The notes under the pieces are model-generated. The model was given only the letters and a program-made list of their open reading frames with translations, made no database searches and was not told where the DNA came from. Below, piece after piece: positions 10,300-18,248 of a stretch of 64,000 nt of DNA. The stretch covers positions 558,001 to 622,000 of the forward strand of contig OZ246946.1 of assembly GCA_965232015.1 (NCBI GenBank). The letters are read 5' to 3'. How positions within the stretch are numbered: the stretch's first letter is position 1; every line of letters begins with the position of its first letter. The position numbers were made by a program, and so were the translations under genes. The stretch is from JAJEAO01 sp963667635. GTDB lineage: Bacteria; Acidobacteriota; Vicinamibacteria; Marinacidobacterales; Marinacidobacteraceae.

Positions 10300-11292
10300 T
10301 CAGCCGAGGCGGCGGCGCCGGCTGCGAAGCATCTCCGGCGGGTCGCTCCCGAGCGTGAGCGTCGTGGTCTCCAGCCCGGCTTCGCCGAAGCGCACGCCCT
10401 CCACCAGCGGACCGTCGGTGACGCCGGCGGCGCAGAACCGCAACGGCTCGCCGGGGGCGAGCTCGTCCGCGGTCATGGTGCGGAGAGGATCCGCCCGGGT
10501 CCCGGCCCTTGCGGAGACCTCCTCGATCCGCTGTCGGTCGGCGTCCTTGCGGACCATCAGGCGACCGAGCATTCCACCCCCCATGCAACGCAGCGCCGCC
10601 GCCGCGATGACCCCCTCGGGGGCGCCGCCCGAGCCCATCGCGACGTGGACGCCGGAGTCCGCCGTGGCGGCGAGGATGGCGGCGGAAAGGTCTCCATCTC
10701 CGATGAGGCGCACCCGCGCCCCCGCCCGCCGGCAGGCCGCGATGAGGGCGGCGTGACGCGGTCGGTCGAGCACCACGACCGTCAATTCGGCGATGTCCAC
10801 GTCCTCGGCCGCCGCGATGGCGCGGAGATTCCCGGTCGCATCCCGCTCCAGCCGGACGGCGCCGCCGAGCAGGTCGCGGGATCGGGGTCCCACCGCGATC
10901 TTGTCCATGTACACGTCGGGGGCGGTCAGCAGCCCGCCGCGGGGGGCGGCCGCGAGCACCGCGATGGCGCCGGGTCCCCCGGTCGCGCACAGGTTCGTGC
11001 CTTCGAGCGGGTCCACCGCGATGTCGAGCCCGAAGGCTCCCTCGTCACCGCACCCGAACGTCTCTCCGGTCCAGAGCATCGGGGCCCGATCCCGCTCGCC
11101 CTCGCCGATCACGACCCGGCCCCGCACCGGAATCCGGTCGAGTTCCCGGCGCATGGCTCGCACCGCTGCGGCGTCCGACCCGCGCCGGTCACCAAGGCCG
11201 ATCGTCCGGGCCGAGGCGATCGCGGCCTCCTCGACTGTTCGCAACAGCCACGGCGTCAGCGCATCGAGCGCCTTGCTGTCGGTCGGGGTCAG
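10300..11292 (-). CDS. glpX: Fructose-1,6-bisphosphatase class II
   Basis: GlpX removes the 1-phosphate of fructose 1,6-bisphosphate in gluconeogenesis. The 330-residue product has the family motifs GEGERDRAPMLWTGE, the metal-binding DIAVDPLEGTN, MGSGGAPEGVIAAAALRCMGGGMLGRL (substrate region) and VTDGPLVEGVRF. No ATG, GTG or TTG fits the N-terminus; the best start is CTG at 11292, overlapping the TGA of the upstream acyl-CoA dehydrogenase as CTGA, with AGGAGG seven bases before it. This points to translational coupling. A read-in from further upstream would lie inside the preceding gene in another frame. Confidence 0.92.
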   Translation of the reverse strand: MTPTDSKALDALTPWLLRTVEEAAIASARTIGLGDRRGSDAAAVRAMRRELDRIPVRGRVVIGEGERDRAPMLWTGETFGCGDEGAFGLDIAVDPLEGTNLCATGGPGAIAVLAAAPRGGLLTAPDVYMDKIAVGPRSRDLLGGAVRLERDATGNLRAIAAAEDVDIAELTVVVLDRPRHAALIAACRRAGARVRLIGDGDLSAAILAATADSGVHVAMGSGGAPEGVIAAAALRCMGGGMLGRLMVRKDADRQRIEEVSARAGTRADPLRTMTADELAPGEPLRFCAAGVTDGPLVEGVRFGEAGLETTTLTLGSDPPEMLRSRRRRLG

Positions 11293-12533
11293 ACACCGTC
11301 CTCCTGGCGGTCGTCCGGATCGGACCCCGGTATCGCCGGCAGCACGACCCGCGTCGGACGGTCCCGCCGATAGCCGAGCGCGTAGTCCGCCTGCATCAGC
11401 GTGTGGATCTCGCGCGTTCCCTCGTAGATCACGGCTCCTTTCGAGTTCCGCCAGAAGCGCCCGACCGGGTACTCGTCGGAATAGCCGTAGGAGCCGTGGA
11501 TCTGGATGGCGTCCGAAGCGGCCCGTTCGGAGGCGACGGTGGAAACCCACTTGGCCAACGAGGTCTCGCGGGTGTTCCGGCGGCCGCGGTTCTTCATCTC
11601 GCCGGCGCGGAGCCAGAGGAGCCTCGAAACTTCGTAGTCCCGCTCCATGTTCGCGATCATCTGCTTGACCAGTTGGTGCCGTCCGATCTCCTGACCGAAC
11701 GTGGTCCGGGAACGCGCCCAGCGGACACTCTGATCGCGGCAGGCGCGGATCAGGCCGGTGGCGCCGGCCGCCACCGTGTATCGCCCCTGATCGAGCGCGA
11801 ACATGGCGATCCGGAAGCCCTCGCCCTCCTCGCCGAGGAGGTTTCCGTGCGGGACGCGGACGTCGTGCATACGGAACCAACCGGTGTTGCCGGCCCGGAT
11901 GCCCCACTTGTGGGTCATGTTGCCGGACTCGAAGCCGTCCGACGTCCGCTCCACGAGGAACGCGGACAGTCCGGAGTGATCCCGGCGGGCGCGCTTGTCC
12001 GGGTCGGTCCACGCGATCACGAGGAAGTTGTCCGCGACCTCGGCGAGGGAGATCCAGTGCTTCTCGCCGGAGAGGATCCAGGAATCGCCGTCCCGGCGGG
12101 CGGTGGAGCGGATCCCGACGGCGTCGCTCCCGGCGTCGGGCTCGGTGAGTCCGTAGGTTCCGATCGCCGTCCCCTCGGCCTGCGGGCGAAGGAATTTCTC
12201 CTTCTGCGCTTCGGTGCCCCAGGCGAGCACCGAGAGCGAATTGAGGCCGGCGTGGACCGACAGGATCACCCGGAGCGACGTGTCCACGTACTCGAGCTCC
12301 TCGCTGGCGAGTCCGAGAGCGATGTAGTCCAGTCCGGCGCCGCCGTAACGCTCCGGCACCGAAAGCCCGAGGATGCCGAGCTCCGCCATGCCGCGGAGGA
12401 CGCTCCGGTCGAACGTCTTCGAGGCGTCGTTCTCGCGGATGTGGGGGGCGACCTCGCGGGCGGCGAACTCGCGCACGAGGGCTTCGGTCGCCCGGTGCTC
12501 CTCGGTCAGTTCGAAATTCAGGCGTTCCGCCAC
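11289..12533 (-). CDS. Acyl-CoA dehydrogenase (glutaryl-CoA dehydrogenase-like)
   Basis: The 414-residue FAD enzyme has the standard domains: N-terminal helices, the GTYGLTEPDAGSDA flavin/substrate loop, SGEKHWISLAEVAD, and a C-terminal helical domain with QIHGSYGYSDEYPVGRFWRNSKG and IYEGTREIH. The Glu in YEGT corresponds to the catalytic base of the glutaryl-CoA dehydrogenase group, so it may oxidise and decarboxylate glutaryl-CoA or oxidise a related short acyl-CoA. The start is GTG 12533 with GGGA upstream. It overlaps glpX by four bases at its end, and the RNase III gene ends 94 bases upstream. No electron-transfer flavoprotein gene is nearby. Confidence 0.9.
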   Translation of the reverse strand: MAERLNFELTEEHRATEALVREFAAREVAPHIRENDASKTFDRSVLRGMAELGILGLSVPERYGGAGLDYIALGLASEELEYVDTSLRVILSVHAGLNSLSVLAWGTEAQKEKFLRPQAEGTAIGTYGLTEPDAGSDAVGIRSTARRDGDSWILSGEKHWISLAEVADNFLVIAWTDPDKRARRDHSGLSAFLVERTSDGFESGNMTHKWGIRAGNTGWFRMHDVRVPHGNLLGEEGEGFRIAMFALDQGRYTVAAGATGLIRACRDQSVRWARSRTTFGQEIGRHQLVKQMIANMERDYEVSRLLWLRAGEMKNRGRRNTRETSLAKWVSTVASERAASDAIQIHGSYGYSDEYPVGRFWRNSKGAVIYEGTREIHTLMQADYALGYRRDRPTRVVLPAIPGSDPDDRQEDGV

Positions 12534-12627
12534 GTGGTTCCCTTTTCCGCTTCGATCTGGCCGGCGCAGGAAGGCGCGCCGGGGGCCGCTCCCGGCAACG
12601 GGCGCGCAGTATATGGGCCGGGCCGGT

Positions 12628-14304
12628 TCACGACGACGGCCCGAGGCCCGCGCTGATGGCGGCCGCGGCCGCCCGGGCTTCCGCCTTGCGCTTGCTGCCG
12701 GCGCTCCCCCGCCCGAGGGGCTTTCCCCCGCAGAGAGCCTCGACCACGAACGTCTTGTCGTGGTCGGGCCCAGTCTCCGAGATCACCCGGTACACCGGGA
12801 GCCTGCCGTCGCGCTTGACGAGCAGCTCCTGAAGGGCGCCCTTCGGATTCTGCTTCGGATCGGTCCCGAGTTCGCTCAGGTCCACGGCGGGCTTCGCCGG
12901 TCGCGACGGGGCGCGTCGGCGGCTGGCGGGACGGCCGCCTCCATCCCCCGGGCCCGTTCGCGCCGGCTTCCGGCGGACCGGCCGGGATCCGCGGCCCTGC
13001 GGGGCTCGGCTCCGGGCGCCATAGACGCGGTCGTAGGCGCGTTGCGCGGCGTCCTTCTCCGCCTCCTTGAGGCCTCGACCTCGGCCCGTTTCCACGATGC
13101 CGCCCTCGAGGCGCACCCGAACCGCTACTTCGTTCCGTCGCCCGGACGAGCGGCGTACGTCGTACCGCGGGGGCTCCTTCCCGTCCTGGGCGAGACGGTT
13201 CTGGAGGAGAGTCTTGGCGTCGAGGAGTTCGACTCCGGGAGCTCCCAGGTCGTCGAAGGCCTCGCGGAAAGGCTCGCGGAGCGCGAGGCGCGATGCGGAC
13301 AGTCCGCCGTCGAGGTAGAGCGCACCGAGCGCCGCCTCGGCGTTGCCGACGCCGGCGTCGGAGTCCCCCATGTCCCACCGACGCGCGAGATCGGTCGTGA
13401 AGTCGCGTTCCTGGAGCCGCATCCGCGCCAGCGTCATCCGTCCCTCGTCCCACTCGGGGAACGCTCGGTGGAGGGCCTCCGCCGTGATCAGGTGCATGAC
13501 GTCGCGACCCAGGAAGCGCAGCGCGGTGCGCCCGCCGTTCCCGGAGCGCAGGGCGCGCGCTGGACGGCGCCGTCCCCGGCGCCGGCTGCGCCGCCGGGTC
13601 CTCCCCCGGGGCGCGTCCCCGGACAGGTCGAGCGCCTCCTCGAGCAGGTCCGGGTGCGCGAACGTGTGCCCGAGCGCCCGCTCCTTCTCGGTGCGCTGGA
13701 GCAGCGCTCGCCGACCGAAACGACGGAGCCAGGCGATCGGCGGGCGGGCGCTGCGGGCGAGAGTCGAGCCGATGCCGCCCCGGCGCGCGGGAGAGCCAAT
13801 CCGCAGCGTCCGGAGCTTCCGGGAGAAGGCGGCTCCCACGACGGCCCGCGCGGCGGCGAGACCGCCGTCGAGATAGGCGGCGCCCAGCACCGCCTCGAAC
13901 ACGTTCGCGAGGATGCGGTCGGAGGACCGCACGGCATCCGCCGCGTTTTGTCCCGGGCCGACCCGGATGCCCTCGTCGAGGCCGAGCGCTCGGGCCCCGG
14001 CGGCGAGCGACTGGTTGCTCACGACCTGACCCTTCGTCTCCTGGCGTCGCTGGGCGGACCACGTCGGCTTCCGGAGGTGCATCGCCTCGGTCACGACGAG
14101 TCCGAGGGCGGCGTCGCCGAGGAACTCCAGTCGCTCGTAGTCGTCCACCGGGCGGCCGCTCCCGTAGGAGCCGTGCGTCAGCGCTTCCCTGAGTCGGTCC
14201 AGTTCGCGAAACCGGTAACCGAGGGCCTCCGCGAATTCGACCGCCGGTCGGTGTCGCGTCACCTGTGCTGGACGCCGTCGTCGGCGTCTCGTTCCTCTGC
14301 CCAT
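12628..14304 (-). CDS. rnc: Tandem RNase III: two RNase III domains plus two dsRNA-binding domains
   Basis: At 558 residues this is more than twice the normal bacterial RNase III. Domain 1 (about 24-162) has the signature ERLEFLGDAALGLVVTE (E57, E60, D64) and RILANVFEAVLGAAYLDGG (E137, but N134 where Asp is usual). Domain 2 (about 207-350) keeps the fold motifs (FLGRDVMHLITAEAL, EAALGALYLDGG) but has T260, R263 and R267 at the three signature acids; it retains FPEWDEGRM with E287, the position of E. coli E65, which domain 1 lacks (A84). Two dsRNA-binding domains follow (about 361-428 and 485-552, the second with the GPDHDKTF and GSKRKAEA motifs) joined by an Arg/Pro linker. The gene starts one base after the phosphatase stop. 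Bacterial RNase III is normally a homodimer; this chain looks like a built-in heterodimer. Confidence 0.93.
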   Translation of the reverse strand: MGRGTRRRRRRPAQVTRHRPAVEFAEALGYRFRELDRLREALTHGSYGSGRPVDDYERLEFLGDAALGLVVTEAMHLRKPTWSAQRRQETKGQVVSNQSLAAGARALGLDEGIRVGPGQNAADAVRSSDRILANVFEAVLGAAYLDGGLAAARAVVGAAFSRKLRTLRIGSPARRGGIGSTLARSARPPIAWLRRFGRRALLQRTEKERALGHTFAHPDLLEEALDLSGDAPRGRTRRRSRRRGRRRPARALRSGNGGRTALRFLGRDVMHLITAEALHRAFPEWDEGRMTLARMRLQERDFTTDLARRWDMGDSDAGVGNAEAALGALYLDGGLSASRLALREPFREAFDDLGAPGVELLDAKTLLQNRLAQDGKEPPRYDVRRSSGRRNEVAVRVRLEGGIVETGRGRGLKEAEKDAAQRAYDRVYGARSRAPQGRGSRPVRRKPARTGPGDGGGRPASRRRAPSRPAKPAVDLSELGTDPKQNPKGALQELLVKRDGRLPVYRVISETGPDHDKTFVVEALCGGKPLGRGSAGSKRKAEARAAAAAISAGLGPSS

Positions 14305-14305
14305 G

Positions 14306-16645
14306 TCATTGCACCTGTATGAAAACCATTGTCAGATCGTCGGCGTGCGTCGTCCCGCCGGTGAATTCGGACACCGCCTCCTCCACGGTCTGCTGGAGTT
14401 CCGCGGGTTGCAGCGAGGCGTTGTCCTCGAGGAGCTTCATGAGGCGCTCCTCGCCGAACATGTCGGATCCTTCGTTCATCGCCTCCGAGACGCCGTCGGT
14501 GAACAACAGCCAGGTCTCCCCGGCTCGGAGGGGCCGCGACTCCTCTTCGAGGATGGTCTCGAACATCGGTCCCGGGTCCATCGCGAGCCCCAGCCCTCCC
14601 GGCGCCAGCGCCTCCGAACGAGGCCAGCCGCCTTCCCGGGTCAGGTGGATCAGCGGACTGTGCCCGGCGCGGGCGAAGGTCACGGACTGCGCGGCGGAGT
14701 CGAACACCGCATAGGTGATCGTGATGAAGGTCCGGGCGTCGAGAGCCCCGTGGAGCACCCGGTTGGCCTCGATCAGCACCTGCCGGGGGGATGTGTGGAG
14801 CCGACTGAGCGCGAGCACGATGCCCTTCAGCTCCGCCATGATGAACGCGGCGCGAGCCCCGGTTCCGGCGACGTCGGCGATGACCACGCCCAGCCGGCGC
14901 GGCGCCAGCGGGATCAGGTCGTAGTAGTCGCCTCCGACCTGGGTCGCCGGGCGGCACACCGCGGCCACCGAGAATCCGGGCACGCGCACCGACCCCTCGG
15001 GGGGAAGCAGGCGCGCCTGCGATTCGCGGGCGGTTTCCATCTCCTGCTCCAGCACCGCCGCTTCCCGCAGGCGATCCATGTCGTCCGCGATCTTGGCGGT
15101 CATGATGTTGAACGAGGAAGCCAGCTCCCCGAACTGGTCCTCCGAGTCCACCCGGACCTCGTGCCCGAAGTTGCCTTCGCGCACTCTCCGGGTGCCCTCG
15201 CTGAGGGCCGCCACCGATTGGGTTATCGAGTACGCCAGGCGCCCGCCCATGACGATGGCGGCGGCGGTGGCGAGCAGGAACACGATCCCGAGCCCGGTCA
15301 GCGCGAGCACCAGTCCGGACCCGGCGTCCTCGGAGTTCAGGGCGACGGAATCGGCCAGCCCGGTCGTTGTCCCCTGGATCATGTCGAGCGGGGACATCGC
15401 GTACCGCACCAGAACGCGCCCGCCTCCGAGCTCCGGCTCCCATGGGACCGCCTCGAGCAGGAACGGCTGGATTGCGAGGATCGTGAACCGGCCCGGGTCG
15501 GAGGAGCCGCCGATGGTTTCGAACTCGGGCGGCTGGTCCCGGTCGTCGCCGACGAAGAGCGCCAGGATCCGCCGGAGGCTGAGATCCTCCTCGGCCGCGC
15601 TCCGGCGCAGCACCGGGGTCAGCGGCGCGAAGACGGCGGCCACGCGCCCGTGGCGGTCCGGCGTCACGGCGGCGAACCAGCGGCCGGTGCTCGTTTGCAC
15701 CACGCCCTCGTAGGGTTCGTTCGCCCAGTCGGGGATCCGACCGGCGACGGGGATCGGGGAGGTGGCGCCGCCCCCGCCTTCCGATCCCACCGCGCTGGTG
15801 ACCCGGTCTCCGCTGCGCTCCAGAATCCACGCCGAGACCCCCGGGGCGAGCGCTTCGAGGTCGGCGGCCGCCGCGTTGACCGCGTCGGCGACGGCCGTGC
15901 GCTCCGATCCCGGGGGTGCTGCGATCAGGATCTCCCGGGCGGCCACGGCGAAAGCCGCGCCCCGCGCGCCCAGATTGGCCTCGAGGGCGAAGAAGCCGAA
16001 CTCGCCGAAGACGACGTAACCCGCGCTCAACGAGAACAGGCCCACGAGCAGCACCGGCAGGGCGATGAGCAGATGAGAGATGGCGAGGCGGCGCCAGACG
16101 GAGTGGAAGAGCCAGCGCTTGAGGCGCCGTCGAAACCAGAAGACCGTCAGTCCCAGCGTCACCGCGAACGCAATTCCGGCATCGCCCGCCCACGACGGGG
16201 GGAGGCCGCCCACCAGGGCCAGGGCCCAGACGGCGCCCATCGAGAGCAGAATCCGCCCCGGCCAGGACGAAGCGAGGGCGCGCGAGGCGCGCAGGAGACC
16301 CCGGGTCAGGGACTCGGGGCCGCGGTGCCGCGGGCTGACGGGGCGCGCCGGTGGGGGGTCGGAGGCGATGGGCGAGGGTTCGGAGACGGGGCGAAAAGCC
16401 GGATCGGGCGGCCGTCCGAGGCCTCGGGCCGCGGACGGGGCATCCGGGAGGACCCTGTTCGCCGTCTCCCGGACTCGTGATGAGCCTCGCGTGGGGCCGC
16501 AATCTGAATTGCAGCCGTTCGAATCGCGGCAGGGAGGCGACCGGCGGGCGCCGACGGACGACTTCAGCCGGCCCACGCGCCCGCCCCCGGTCGGGGGCGG
16601 GAGCGTCGGACGACTGTCGCCACTCGACCCTCGGCTCGACGCCAC
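14306..16645 (-). CDS. Membrane sensor phosphatase, HAMP plus SpoIIE/PP2C domain
   Basis: This RsbU-type Ser/Thr phosphatase would dephosphorylate an anti-sigma-factor antagonist or a similar protein. After a Pro/Arg-rich leader it has transmembrane segments at about 130-205, an extracytoplasmic sensor region (about 215-440), another membrane helix (LVLALTGLGIVFLLATAAA), a HAMP linker with coiled coil, and a C-terminal PP2C domain (about 545-775) with GGDYYDL, VIADVAGTGARAAF and FTDGVSEAMNEG, which hold the metal-binding aspartates. The longest frame starts at GTG 16645; the true start may be later because the first 110 residues are low complexity. One base separates it from the RNase III gene, so the two are probably co-translated. 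Confidence 0.87.
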   Translation of the reverse strand: MASSRGSSGDSRPTLPPPTGGGRVGRLKSSVGARRSPPCRDSNGCNSDCGPTRGSSRVRETANRVLPDAPSAARGLGRPPDPAFRPVSEPSPIASDPPPARPVSPRHRGPESLTRGLLRASRALASSWPGRILLSMGAVWALALVGGLPPSWAGDAGIAFAVTLGLTVFWFRRRLKRWLFHSVWRRLAISHLLIALPVLLVGLFSLSAGYVVFGEFGFFALEANLGARGAAFAVAAREILIAAPPGSERTAVADAVNAAAADLEALAPGVSAWILERSGDRVTSAVGSEGGGGATSPIPVAGRIPDWANEPYEGVVQTSTGRWFAAVTPDRHGRVAAVFAPLTPVLRRSAAEEDLSLRRILALFVGDDRDQPPEFETIGGSSDPGRFTILAIQPFLLEAVPWEPELGGGRVLVRYAMSPLDMIQGTTTGLADSVALNSEDAGSGLVLALTGLGIVFLLATAAAIVMGGRLAYSITQSVAALSEGTRRVREGNFGHEVRVDSEDQFGELASSFNIMTAKIADDMDRLREAAVLEQEMETARESQARLLPPEGSVRVPGFSVAAVCRPATQVGGDYYDLIPLAPRRLGVVIADVAGTGARAAFIMAELKGIVLALSRLHTSPRQVLIEANRVLHGALDARTFITITYAVFDSAAQSVTFARAGHSPLIHLTREGGWPRSEALAPGGLGLAMDPGPMFETILEEESRPLRAGETWLLFTDGVSEAMNEGSDMFGEERLMKLLEDNASLQPAELQQTVEEAVSEFTGGTTHADDLTMVFIQVQ

Positions 16646-16791
16646 AGCGCGCGGAAACGGTCCCGACCGAACCGGCGCGCCCCGATGAAGGGCTCCGTTG
16701 GTTCGGCCCGGACGACCTCCGCGAACCCGTGGGTCTCAGCGCAAGGCGCCGGCCCAGGTTCCGGGTGCCACGGTCGAGTCTAGCAGCTCAT

Positions 16792-16926
16792 GCAGCCTGT
16801 GGATGAAGTCGCGCGAGCACCGAGAGTGGCCCAGTGCTCCCGGCCAGTTCTCCCGGTGGGGGCGGGGCATCGCCGCTCGAGCCCCTACCGGGAGAACCGG
16901 GCCGCGTGACTTTGTCCACAGGCTGC
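16792..16926. repeat. Long palindromic element, copy 1
   Basis: Outer arms 16792-16815 and 16903-16926 pair along 24 positions when G-U pairs are allowed, and inner arms 16847-16863 and 16881-16897 pair along 17 positions with one G-U. It lies between the divergent phosphatase and GspC-like genes. The same element, longer and with covarying arm positions, occurs at 52256-52541. No open reading frame is inside. With the flanking bases (16646-17037) this intergenic stretch holds no gene. Confidence 0.85.
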
Positions 16927-17015
16927 TTGGAACGCGGCTCCCCCGGGAGCGGTTGGCGGAAGGCGGCGCACGGCGCGGAGGGCCCCGGGGACGGGAGAGC
17001 GGCGCCCTTTGCGCC

Positions 17016-17021
17016 TACACT
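17016..17021 (+). promoter_or_regulatory. Candidate -10 element of the GspC-like gene
   Basis: TACACT lies 16 bases before the GTG start, leaving a leader of about ten bases that contains the GGAGG ribosome site at 17024-17028. Confidence 0.4.
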
Positions 17022-17037
17022 TCGGAGGCTGCCTTCC

Positions 17038-17757
17038 GTGTCCCGGTTCCTCCGCGTCGTTGCCGTCGCCAGCCTGTTGCTCGTGACTCGGGTGGCGGCC
17101 GCCGGGCCCCAACCTCGCGTGCGCCTGTTCGGCGTCGTCGTCCGGGACGCGGGGGGGACGGCGCTTCTTTCGCTCGGCGACGGGCGTCCGCAGCGGCTCC
17201 ATGTCGGTGAGAGCCTGTCCGGGTACACCCTGATCGAGGTGGCCCCCGACGGCATCGTGCTCCGGGACGCCTCCCGGGCGCTCGTTCCGGTGCGGTTCCC
17301 GGATCGGGAAACGCCGGCGGCGGAGATTCCGCGGGCCGCGACCGTGACTCCCGAGCCGGTGGAGACCCGCGCGGCCGAGCCGATCGAGTGGGCCGCGCCG
17401 ACGGATGCACCGCCCCCGAGTGGGGCGCCCAAGGATGGGGTGCGGCGATTTTCCCGCGATGAGGTCCGGCTGCGGCTCGCCACCGACCTGCCGCGGATCC
17501 TGTCCGGAGCGGTGGTTGCGCCCCGGGTGCGGGGGAACGACATCGTGGGTCTGGAGCTCATCTCCTTCCCTATGGACACCCTGCTGGGCGAGACCGGACT
17601 CGCTGCCGGGGACGTGCTGTTGGAAGTGAACGGCCGGGAGGTGCGCGGGATGGAGTCCCTCGCCGTCCTCGCCCAGCGGTTCCAGACGGCGCGCGAGCTG
17701 GAGTTGCGGGTGGACCGCGCCGGAGAGGTGTTCTCGCTGCGCTACTTCATCGAGTAG
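17038..17757 (+). CDS. GspC/PulC-like inner-membrane protein with PDZ-type C-terminal domain
   Basis: The start is GTG 17038, with GGAGG at 17024-17028. The 239-residue product has an N-terminal hydrophobic segment (VVAVASLLLVTRVAAA), then a GspC homology-region-like beta domain (about 25-90: LFGVVVRDAGGTALLSLGDG, HVGESLSGYTLIEVAPDGIVL), a Pro/Glu-rich linker and a PDZ-like end (about 150-239: GLAAGDVLLEVNGREV and a final VDRAGEVFSLRYFIE). In type II secretion GspC links the inner-membrane platform to the secretin. No other gsp gene is in the window, so it may work with a distant cluster or be a stand-alone relative. It overlaps the convergent ftsB-like gene by 11 bases. Confidence 0.72.
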   Translation: MSRFLRVVAVASLLLVTRVAAAGPQPRVRLFGVVVRDAGGTALLSLGDGRPQRLHVGESLSGYTLIEVAPDGIVLRDASRALVPVRFPDRETPAAEIPRAATVTPEPVETRAAEPIEWAAPTDAPPPSGAPKDGVRRFSRDEVRLRLATDLPRILSGAVVAPRVRGNDIVGLELISFPMDTLLGETGLAAGDVLLEVNGREVRGMESLAVLAQRFQTARELELRVDRAGEVFSLRYFIE

Positions 17758-18193
17758 GCGCGCCGTCGTCGAAATCGAGCAGCGCGACGATCTCCCCTTC
17801 GCCGGCGAGCTGATGCTCTTCGCGGGCGATGAGTTCGAGCGCCTCGGGATCCTGCTCGAGCCGCACGATCTCGGCCCGGAACGCCTCCGCCTCCGCCTCG
17901 AGCCGTTCGATCTCGGCCGACAGGGCTGCGATGCGGTCCTGTTGCCGGAAGAGCGACTCGTAGCCGCTCACCGCCGAAGCCGCGGCCGCGGCGACCACCG
18001 CGAGGCTCAGCAGCCACGGGATCCACCACGCCGGGGGGCTTGCGGCCGACCGTACGGCGCCGGCGGGTCGCTCCTTCCCGGGGGGAGCGGCGGTCCCGGC
18101 GGGCGCTTCCTTCCGATCGGGCGGGGCGTTCGTCGCGAACAGGCTGGGCGGCGCCCGTCGGGCGCGGCGGTCGGACGGTCGGCGCCTGGGCAT
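17747..18193 (-). CDS. ftsB: FtsB/DivIC-like septum formation initiator
   Basis: The 148-residue product has a disordered basic N-terminus, one transmembrane helix (WWIPWLLSLAVVAAAAASAV, about 62-82), then a coiled coil (about 88-120) and the family end LEQDPEALELIAREEHQL with E-I-V-A-L. FtsB/DivIC proteins join FtsL and FtsQ in the divisome. The N-terminal extension is longer than the roughly 100 residues usual for the family. It is 55 bases downstream of valS on the same strand. I chose ATG 18193; longer in-frame starts would run back into valS. Confidence 0.78.
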   Translation of the reverse strand: MPRRRPSDRRARRAPPSLFATNAPPDRKEAPAGTAAPPGKERPAGAVRSAASPPAWWIPWLLSLAVVAAAAASAVSGYESLFRQQDRIAALSAEIERLEAEAEAFRAEIVRLEQDPEALELIAREEHQLAGEGEIVALLDFDDGAPTR

Positions 18194-18248
18194 GGAACGC
18201 GCAGCGACCCGTCGCGCGGAATACGGACGAAGGGCAGCTCGCCCGATT

